This document shows positions 23,326 through 32,000 of a stretch of DNA of 64,000 nucleotides, in pieces. The translations under genes and the position numbers were made by a program. The stretch comes from Eutreptiella sp. 'Long Island Sound 2002' (taxonomy: Eukaryota > Euglenozoa > Euglenophyceae > Eutreptiales > Eutreptiaceae). The notes under the pieces were generated by a model. The model had not been told where the DNA came from. It saw only the letters and a program-made list of their open reading frames with translations, and made no database searches. The DNA is taken from NCBI GenBank assembly GCA_964036045.1, contig OZ038381.1, positions 146,329,596 to 146,393,595 of the forward strand. Direction: 5' to 3'. Position 1 is the first letter of the stretch, and every line of letters starts with the position of its first letter.

Positions 23326-23808
23326 TCATTGTCCCATAGTGCATGTCACACCGTCATTACCATATGTACATTTAGTATGTACAGTGACCCCACTAGGAGG
23401 TAGTTCTGGTGGTGGCCTGAGCTGAAACAAATTCCACAGGTAGGGAGAGCAGAATTGCTGTGGTGGTGGCAGTGATTGTGGGCAAATGGGATGCTGCCTT
23501 AGTGGCCTGTGTGGTGTTTCTTTGCCCCTCTTTGGTGTCCTTGTAGCTGCTTCATGTGTCACCTTCGAGGGCAGGGATTCAGGTTCAAGGTACTGGGGTT
23601 TTCGCTTTGGGGCGGATGAAAAGGATGAACCCATTGGTGATCCTTTCATACTCCATAACCTCAGGCCGACTGCAGGACAGAGTGGGAAACATAAAGAGAT
23701 CTCATCCAGCTAATCATTGGCTGCTTTGACTGCCTTTGTTAACTTTTCTCTCCCTTCTTTCAAAGCTGCACTCAATTGGCTGTTGAATGTTTTTTTTGTT
23801 AAGCCCAT
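23326..23808 (-). CDS. unrecognised 161-codon frame with in-frame TAG at codon 33
   Basis: An ATG at 23806-23808 opens a minus-strand frame reading MGLTKKTFNSQLSAALKEGR, an amphipathic, helix-like start. TAG follows at 23710-23712. The same frame then stays open for 128 more codons, rich in Pro and Ser, to the stop at 23326 (for example GKETPHRPLRQHPICPQSLP). The composition before the TAG looks coding; after it the evidence is weaker. No family is recognised. It may be a decayed exon or a short real peptide ending at the TAG. Confidence 0.2.
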
Positions 23809-25869
23809 GCGGGAAAAAAGATGATCATATAGTGGGATTGGAAGAAGTGTTCTGATGAAATTGTGTTGGTGCCTGGCTGAGGGGGGCATACGCCACCATT
23901 CTTACACCACGGCCTGGAACAGTGCTGGCCATATAAGAATAAATTCATGCCTGAGGTGAGCTGCGTTACTGCACAGAGCTGTGACAGACATTGGGTCCAT
24001 GGGGTGAGGGTGTGTGCAGGCTTGACAGGGGTGTTTTCCATTCTGAAATGTGGGTTGTGTCCCTTAGTGCAGAAAACACCCGCAGACCATTTGAATGGTA
24101 AGGTCCAGAACCAGGAAGTGGACCGAAACCAGTTAGTCAACAAAGGTTGAGTGAATACGCATTGATCGTTCGTCGCTGCGATCCAAAACTCCGGGTCTAA
24201 TGAGCAAACGTGCTCACAGAACTACGTAGGGCAGATCAATGCGGACCATATTGCATGTTGAGCGTTATGGGCAAGCCCTTGCAATAAGGAAGTAATGTAA
24301 TGAATATGAAATGTAAGAAATTGCAAACTGAAAGGCAAAGAATGAGTGACCTCACCGAAAGAAAAGAATGAAATGCAATCCGAATGGAGAGTAGAATAGG
24401 TCACCAGTCAAACGCTTGCCTTGACGGCCATGCAGTGAGGGATCAGAAGCATGGTAGAGCGGAATGAGGGCAAATGACTTCCTACCTCAAATGCAATTGT
24501 GCTAATGTGAAACAATGGATGATGTAGAACACACAGTATGCCATCAAATACCAAAGGTGAGGCTCGTTGGGCAACCGCAGGCCGTACAAGCTTAGGTCAT
24601 CCCCATGCGACACAGGGCAACAGGGAGCCGTTGGTCTACGTGGGCAGCCAATGCAATACCGGGCAACCGTGGACCGTATGTATGCGTAGGCCGGCAGTGG
24701 GTTGGTCAGGGCAGTCGTAGGCCGTATCCAGTGCCCAGCAGTCATTTCAGGTCAAAGATAAAGAGATGAAAATCAGTTAAATGGTATGCCGCACTAACAT
24801 TCTGGCCTGCACCTACTGGACTGGTTACCTCTATTACAGTGCCAGCGCCTTGCGGCACTTCTCCTCACCAACCTGCCCTACAGGGCCAGGACCAGAGACA
24901 TTAAGTTGAGTTAACACCCGACCGGTAGCATTAGAATTATGATACCATAAGAGTAAATGCATCTCCTACACTAGCTGATTAGCTAGCTAGCTACCTAGAG
25001 TACGTAAGTAAGTGTTGCAAGCTTCTTCCGCGGCTAGTACCATCACCAACCTCTCTCGTTGACGAATGGTCACAAGGACCCAGAGAGAAGGTCAATGCAA
25101 ATGATTTTGTCGAGTGTTGTCTTTTAAAGGTTCACTTGGGTGCTCCTGTATTGAGTCTACTTTTCTGTCTTCCGCTCAGACCCGTCAATCGCCTCCCTAC
25201 TCCCTGATGCGCAACCAGGCCCACGCCTTCTTTGTCCCCATGACAACCGACCCGGGCAAAACTGGAACCACTCAGCCGGGAGAGTCAAAGGGAAAGGCTT
25301 AGACGGTCAATATGGCAGATGCAAACGGTTTGTTAATGATTGTGGCCAAGTGTGTTTTGTGGCCAAAAAGAAAAATAAAATGTTTCACTATGTATTGTCT
25401 GTTTAAGTAATTCTAAGGTATCTACCTTTCTACCTAGGCCAGGCGTAGTCAGAGTGAATCAAAACTGAATCAAAAAATGACAAACTGCAAAATCATACAA
25501 TGATACAAGGTTACAAGATCAAAGATTCGCGAATGGGTTACGAAAACATGATGTAAAAAACCTGTATTTTCTTGAAAATACCACCTTTCTGCACCATGTA
25601 TCTGTACAATATTGTTGAGATGTCAGCAAACGATTGTATGCACTATGTAGGGCCTGTCCTGAGGCCTCCGAACCATATTTGATGTGGCCTCAACTCAGCA
25701 TAGGTTCAGACGATTGGAAGTTGGCAGGAGACACAGGAATCTCACCTGTAAAACATGGTGAAAAACCAAAGAGCATCAGGAAACTGAACTTTTTCACTTT
25801 TCTCTCATTCTCAACAAAATGCAACGATCAAACATCTGCAACGTAGACACCATTATCCTTTCAAAGCAG
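23809..25869. other. no convincing gene; scattered GGGCAACCGTAGGCCGTA-like motifs
   Basis: Short frames without domains. A motif like GGGCARYCGTAGGCCGTA appears near 24572, 24661 and 24707, and again near 38648. A GCTA run lies near 24980. No RNA gene is recognised. Confidence 0.4.
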
Positions 25870-26080
25870 CTTTGATGACCTTTCAACGCACCACAGCCTC
25901 TGAGAAAGGTCCAGGTCTTGTAGCATCATGACCGGAAATTTTGAAAATATGCCTACATGTACCAAGTGAACCACAATGGTAAAAATGCATTCTCCATTAC
26001 AGAAATTTAAAGGAAACATGTTTTTGGAACCCCATGCTCCTCTGTTTGTAAAACACTTTGGTTCAAATTTGCACTCACCA
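25870..26080. repeat. left part of the 697-bp repeat, interrupted by retrotransposon 1
   Basis: TAGCATCATGACC followed by ACATGTACCAAGTGAACCAC and CTCCATTACAGAAATTTAAA matches the sequence near 37770-37880 in the tandem dimer. Continuity resumes after the element at CACCATGGTCCCAGAGAAAT (37192 onward). Confidence 0.65.
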
Positions 26081-26805
26081 AGTAAGAAAAAGTCACTGCC
26101 ATGTCTTTCTTGGAGGGCTTGATCCAGGCTAAGCCCCCCTTAAAACCCTTTGTTGATGCTGAGACAAACTTAAGTGTTTTTATCACTCTTTTGTGGCCTA
26201 AAGTACACTTTCTCAAGGTAACTAGGGTTGTGACCCTAGCCCCCCCCATGAAGTTCACCCCTACCACTCAACTGAGCGGAGGTACCTTCCTTCATGGAGG
26301 TCATACCAAAATAAATCAGGCATTCCATGCTTGTGGGCCTTGGAGGTTAAGCCTAAGTGGTCTCCCACCCGAAGACCCCTATACTCAATTGATTCTACCA
26401 CTTATTGTGGTCCTACTTTGTAACTGTTTCTGAATTCAGTTGCCTGGCCAAGTCATTTTCTGTGTGGTCCTGACATCTATGCCCCTCAGTCCTAACCAGC
26501 ACCATTTCACCCAAAAGAGTGCACATGAAGTGCCTATTACAACCTCTGAGGCTAGAGTCTGACCAATTTTCATATAAAACCTTTTGCATTATTCATTTGT
26601 GATTGAATCTATGTTCATATACCTGCTTTGTCTAACTGCAGCCCTTCTGTGTTACACTGGATTCCAAAACCAATCATTGATTTCATTGATTCGATCCATA
26701 TTCAGTCCTTGCTCTACTTGCTGCTTTGGTTTGGGGTTTTCCACTACAAAACCAACTTGCAGGAATACATCAAAAGACCTAGGGCATAATTCAAGGACAT
26801 CTTTC
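26081..26805 (+). repeat. 5' LTR of retrotransposon 1
   Basis: 725 bp, matching 36466-37190 with three differences by eye. It contains a 110-codon frame (26101-26433) that is the same in both LTRs only because they are copies. Promoter elements cannot be placed with confidence. Confidence 0.92.
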
Positions 26806-26816
26806 CGGTAGCAGAG
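26806..26816 (+). promoter_or_regulatory. primer binding site, initiator tRNA-Met
   Basis: CGGTAGCAGAG directly follows the LTR. GGTAGCAGAG is complementary to the 3' end CTCTGCTACC(A) of eukaryotic initiator tRNA-Met. The expected first T is C here. Retrotransposon 2 has the same site with a full TGGTAGCAGAGG. Confidence 0.75.
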
Positions 26817-26884
26817 ACAGTCCCTTGAGACCTTTTGAACCGACCCTGAGAAGTGCAGAACAAAAGCTCAACAAAAAGTCCATA

Positions 26885-27589
26885 ATGTCCACACCAAGTG
26901 TAAGGACCTGGCCTATCCGAACTGTCCAAGTACAAATGGGCAGTGTGGTCCACCCAATGAGTGAACCACCACACCGAGCACCACATCACCTCAGTGGCGC
27001 ATCTGGGTCCCAAGGAGATCCAGAACGCAGAAGGGCGGAGAAGAATAAAGGCCTTACCACCGAGGCCTTAGCAGCACACGGTGGAGACAGCTTCAGTCAC
27101 CTCCACAGACGTGTGGCTGCTTCCGTATCACGCTCCAATTGCCCAGCTTCATCCTCAACTGCCATTGAAGGACCTGAGGAATATGAGAAGCTGAAGATGA
27201 AGATGGACGAGTACATCATGCACGATGAGTACTACAAATCCATCCGTGGGGAAGATGGAGAGGAACCACTGGCTGTACATGGGTCCAGACCACGTACGGA
27301 TCTAGGGTCCTACTCACACTCAGGCCCTCCGTCTACTGCATCCCTGCCAAGACGACTACGACCTGAGTACCCAACCCCAAGGGCTCCCGAAGTGGGCCCA
27401 ACACGAGTCGAAGAACATCATCCAAGGCCAACCTACGGTGCCCTGGATCAAACGGCCGAGCTGCTGGCCAAATTCCTGTCTGGATCAGAAGATCCAGATG
27501 TGACGGCCTTATCAGAGGCCATTAAGGCTAAACTGGGTATTGCAGAACCCTTACCCAAGCCTGAGTCCTCTCTCTCTCTCCAGGGCTGA
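26885..27589 (+). CDS. gag: retrotransposon 1 Gag, N-terminal piece
   Basis: 235 codons from the first ATG after the primer binding site; the frame is open from 26825 but has no earlier ATG. The sequence is hydrophilic, with an acidic/amphipathic stretch around EEYEKLKMKMDEYIMHDEYY and a Pro/Arg-rich middle, as expected for a Gag N-terminus. It ends at TGA 27587-27589, just after a (TC)n run at 27567-27580. The next Gag piece is open in the neighbouring frame from about 27565. The two probably form one Gag interrupted by a dinucleotide-repeat length change, although a programmed frameshift or splicing at the CTCTCTCCAG sequence is possible. Confidence 0.6.
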   Translation: MSTPSVRTWPIRTVQVQMGSVVHPMSEPPHRAPHHLSGASGSQGDPERRRAEKNKGLTTEALAAHGGDSFSHLHRRVAASVSRSNCPASSSTAIEGPEEYEKLKMKMDEYIMHDEYYKSIRGEDGEEPLAVHGSRPRTDLGSYSHSGPPSTASLPRRLRPEYPTPRAPEVGPTRVEEHHPRPTYGALDQTAELLAKFLSGSEDPDVTALSEAIKAKLGIAEPLPKPESSLSLQG

Positions 27590-27633
27590 GTACCCTGGCC
27601 GAAGATCTCAAGAGATCGAGGGTCTCAAGGCTG

Positions 27634-29058
27634 TTGCCTAAGGTTACCTGCCCCAGCCCCTTTCACCCCCGTGCCAGGACTGTGCCTATGGCGGACCTAC
27701 AGGACGTGCCTGTCACAGAGAGTGAGAGAAGAGGGCTGTCAGCCCTGGCCCCACTTGCCGGCGTGTCGCCTTCAGGCCTAACTCCAGGGGGTGGGAAGAT
27801 GGGCAGACCAATTGCCCAGGCGAACATCCAGCTGGAACTGCCGGAGTTCGACCCTAAAAACCTGCCTGAATGGGCACAAGAATTTGCGGAGTTCCTTTTG
27901 TTGACTGGCCAATCCCATGTGGATGTGGCCACCAAATGTTCACTGCTAAAACGCTCATGCAAAAAGAAATTTTTGCAAAAACAGGTCAAACAGATTGTGA
28001 AAACCTGTTCTACTTGGGCGGAGGTACTCCTGAGGTTAGAGAAAACATTCCCAGTCTATGAGACTGACCTCAGCGTACGCACACAAATCGAGGAGCTACC
28101 TATGCTCCCGGAGTTTCCATCCGCTGCGCGAATTTCTGAGTATGTGTGCGACATGGAGTACTTATTTTCGAGGATGTATGTGGGCTCCTACGGAGCCACT
28201 GAGCCCCACCTGTGGCTCATGAATAAGATTCCCCAGCGTACGTGGGATGATTGCCGCTCAACCTCTGAGAGGAAGAGCAGGACCCACTCGTATGATACAC
28301 TGGTGGATCTCTTGATTGAGCTAGCTCTTGAGAGAGAGAACGACTCCCACATGGAGAAGTTCCTCAAGAAGCATTTGGGACGAGGTGGTACCCCTACCCC
28401 TGAACGTGGCGAAGGGAAGGGGCATAAAAATCCCACTAACACCAACCAGGGAGGCGGTAAAGGGAGGGGCAACCTACGTGCCATGAACGAGGTTCCAACT
28501 GATGCAGGCACCCCCCCCCTGTTTTACTGCCGACCTGTCAATGACAAGGGGGGACCTTGTCATGCCTCTGACTGCGATCTCCGCAGTGGCTGTATGCTGC
28601 AGATGAAACGTCAGCAGCATACTAAAGATGGGAAAACTGTGACCCATCAGGACCACTTCAGGTGTACCATCACCTGTGGTTACTGGGGCAAGCGTCGTCA
28701 CTATGAGGACGAATGCCACATCAAGAAACGCGAGAGTGACAAACTCAAGCGTCAGGAGGCGGAGCGCCAGAAGAACCCGACGCCCGCCAGAAATCCCCCG
28801 AATGGGGATAAAGGTAAAGGAGGTGTCAAGGGGGGTGGTAAGACTGGACCCCCTAACCCCCAGAGGCGCTCATCAGCGCCCGTTGCTACGCCTACTCCTG
28901 CTGCTACACCCGCTCCTGCCGCAGGTGTCCCCCAGAAGCGCCCCCAAGGGGATAACGCTACCCCTGAGGGGAATAATTCTAAGAAGAGGCGCTTGGCGTG
29001 GATGGCCAAGGCCCTCATGGCTGCAGGAGTGGATGTGAAATTCCCTGATGAGGAATAG
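27634..29058 (+). CDS. gag: retrotransposon 1 Gag, capsid and nucleocapsid part
   Basis: 474 codons; the frame is open from about 27565 and the first ATG is at 27688. Residues about 55-250 are a capsid-like helical region (FDPKNLPEWAQEFAEFLLLT; RTWDDCRSTSERKSRTHSYD). Residues 300-375 hold a Cys/His-rich nucleocapsid: CRPVNDKGGPCHASDC, then CGYWGKRRHYEDEC. The last is a CX2CX4HX4C zinc knuckle in which the second Cys is Trp (TGG at 28684-28686). A basic Pro/Gly/Lys tail follows. The frame ends at TAG 29056-29058 in the context TAG-GGG-GGC and continues open in the same frame into pol, so Gag-Pol is probably made by UAG readthrough. Confidence 0.85.
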   Translation: MPKVTCPSPFHPRARTVPMADLQDVPVTESERRGLSALAPLAGVSPSGLTPGGGKMGRPIAQANIQLELPEFDPKNLPEWAQEFAEFLLLTGQSHVDVATKCSLLKRSCKKKFLQKQVKQIVKTCSTWAEVLLRLEKTFPVYETDLSVRTQIEELPMLPEFPSAARISEYVCDMEYLFSRMYVGSYGATEPHLWLMNKIPQRTWDDCRSTSERKSRTHSYDTLVDLLIELALERENDSHMEKFLKKHLGRGGTPTPERGEGKGHKNPTNTNQGGGKGRGNLRAMNEVPTDAGTPPLFYCRPVNDKGGPCHASDCDLRSGCMLQMKRQQHTKDGKTVTHQDHFRCTITCGYWGKRRHYEDECHIKKRESDKLKRQEAERQKNPTPARNPPNGDKGKGGVKGGGKTGPPNPQRRSSAPVATPTPAATPAPAAGVPQKRPQGDNATPEGNNSKKRRLAWMAKALMAAGVDVKFPDEE

Positions 29059-29082
29059 GGGGGCGGCTCCGAAGAGGAGGAC

Positions 29083-32000
29083 TTGGTTTTCTGGATCCTC
29101 GTGAGAATTGGGGATCAGGTTTTTCGAGCAGTGCTTGATACCGGTGCAACACTTTCCATAGTGGCCCGGCGCCTGCTTAAAACTTTCAGGAAGACCAAGA
29201 CTGTGGCCATAAGAGTAGGGGATGGGCGTACCATCCATTCCTTGGGGGGGGTCGATGTGACCATATGTCCGGGCGACGAAACCGTGACCCAACACTGCAG
29301 AGTGTTGGACACTGACGCCTTTGACATTGTCATTGGCACTGACTTTCTAAGAAGAAACCCCCAGGTTAAAATGCTGTCCCTTCAGCGTCCTTACTCTTTG
29401 CACTGCGACTTTGGCAGTGGGCTATTCTCCGTTCCTTTGGAGCTGTCAGGACGAAAAGAGTCTGGGCTGCGCTACGCAACCAAGACGAACTATCGTACTG
29501 AAAACTACCAACTGGCCCGTCATGTTCTCGAAAATGGACTGGCGGCCCTTCAGGTAAACCTGGATGAGATCCAGGTGGAATTGTTTGCGAGCCAACAACA
29601 GCACATCATGCAGTTGTACTGCTCGAAACAAATGAACAATGCTTTCCGATTCTTCTGGAAAGCAATGGGCCTAGCGTATGCTAACCCTCCCTTCTCCCTG
29701 CTCGCGAAGGTTCTAACCAAGATCGCTTATGAGGGAGGAAGGGTTGTTATGTGCACCCCTGACTGGGGTTGCTCTGGTGAACATGCTTACTGGCGCCGTA
29801 TGCTTGACCGAATGACCGTGGGAAGAGTGCAACTCCCCGACGGCCCCATCTATGTGCCTGAGGACTCAGACACAGCTATGCAGGCCCCTGAGTGGGCCAG
29901 TTTCCTGTCCATCATCGATGGATCTCTCAATCCTGTACCCCTGTGTGACCTGGACCAGGTGCTACTAAAAGAGGTCATGGCCGAAAATCGTGGCCTGACC
30001 CTTTATGATCTCAAAAATCGATCTCCTGAGCACCTATCTGCCACACTTACAGGGTGTGAGTCTCCTGATGACTATCTGGAACCTGCAGCTGTAAAAGAGG
30101 ATGCAGACGACCAACTGTCTGAGATCGCCAGCACTATTCCCTCTGTTGATCCCAGCTGTGTTGACCTAAAACATAGTGCTTTCCTGGCCCAGCTGTTGCT
30201 AGAGGAGGTAGATCTAGAGTCAACCTCTGAACCCGCTTCCTCTGTTGGGAAACCAGTGCTACACATGCAGCCTGTGCACACAGGTGAACCCGTGGCCCAG
30301 AGTACTGATGCTCTGGCACGGCCTGCTGCTAATAACATGCCCTTGTCTGAGCATGACACGCAAGAACTCCGACGGCTGCTGTACCTGAAGGCCGAAGGTA
30401 TTGAGCGCCAAGAGCGGCTGCAATACCTCAGACAGACCTGGAAATACTCCATCTGGTCTGAGGAGGACGATGAGTCCTACACGCTGCCTGATCCTGAGAT
30501 ACCTCTAGTGTATTCTCTACACTATGGGCAGCAACATCCCCCTGAGTGGGACGATGGTACTGTACCTGCCGAAACTGCTGATCGGCATAAAAAGAAAGAA
30601 CATGGAAAAAGCAACCTCCATGCTGAGGAGGACTTCCTTCAGAAAGTCGAGAGTCTTAACCTTGACCCCCGCCTGAAGAAACTGCTTATAACCTATGAAG
30701 AGGTGTTCGGCGCCTTGCCGCCTCCTCTATCTTGCAAAAAACTGGTCCAGATGGACCTGAAATTGAAACCAGAATTTGAAAAGACGCGAGTGAGGCGTCG
30801 TCCCTATCCCGCTCCAGAGGAACAGGTTGAAGAAATCGAGCGCCAGATCCAAGAATGCATTGATGCTGGCCTCGTTGAAGAGTACAAACATGGGGACTAT
30901 CCCCATCACTGCAGCCCCTGTTTCCTTGTTGCTAAACCAGGGTCGACTGCTCTACGTCTTGTTGTAGACTATGGTGAGGTCAACAAGAAAACCCAGAACC
31001 ACTCAGGGAGTATTCCTAACATGGAAAACACCCTGGAGCGTATTGCCAAATGCAGGTATAAAACCAAAATGGACAAACGCTCTGGTTTCTGGCAGGTTGA
31101 CCTAACCGCCGCAGCTCAAGAGCTGCTTGCCTTTATAACCCCTAAGGGTCGTGTCTTCAAGTGGAAGGTTATGCCTTTCGGGGTGGCTAACGCCCCAGCG
31201 CTCTTCCAGGAGCTTATGAACAAAATTTTGTACATACTGAGGCGCAGGCCTCTAGTACAAGAGTTGATTTCTCGGGGTGCAGAAATGGAGGCTCACATCG
31301 ACGACGTGAGTTTGGGTACTAATACCAAAGAGGACCATGTCCTTCTCCTCCGTGAATTCTTCACTGTCTGTCAAGAAAACCATCTCCGAATCAAACTCGA
31401 AAAATGCGAGTTTCTGAAAGAGGAGATGGAGTATTTGGGTTTCGACGTGGGGTATGGCTGGTGGAAACCAGCCGCGTCTAAGATGCAGCCCCTACAGGAC
31501 ATGCAGATTCGCAATGACCCTAAGAAGGGTCTACACGATGTGAGGAGTTTTGTGGGCGCCTGTAATTTCTATCGGCGTCACATCCACAATTTTACTTACT
31601 CCTCTGCACCCCTCACTGACCTAATCAAGAAAACTACTCCCTGGAGGTGGACCTCCAGAGAGGAAGAGTGTTTACAGGAGTTGAAGAAGAAGATTGCCTC
31701 TTCCAACTGCCTGGGAGTTCCCCGCCCTGAGGGCGAGATAGTCCTGATCACTGATGCCAGTGATGTAGGGGGGGGAGGTACGATCTACCAATGGCAGGAG
31801 CTTAACCCCGCTGAGCTAACCCACTGCCATTATCGTACTACTGGACTGAACCGTGATGGTTCGTTGAAACATGACTATCCTACCAGTGAGTGGCGACTGG
31901 TGCCACTGGGACACTGGAATTGGAAGTGGAACCAAGCGCGTTCCAACTACAGCACCTATGACCAGGAACTCCTGGCCGGTATGTTGGTGCTATCTTCACA

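Noticed and set aside
26101-26433. 110-codon frame found twice (also at 36486-36818), apparently conserved
   Set aside because: The two copies lie in the two LTRs of one young element, so identity reflects the LTR and not selection on a protein. The diverged LTR at 58-60 kb does not keep the frame.
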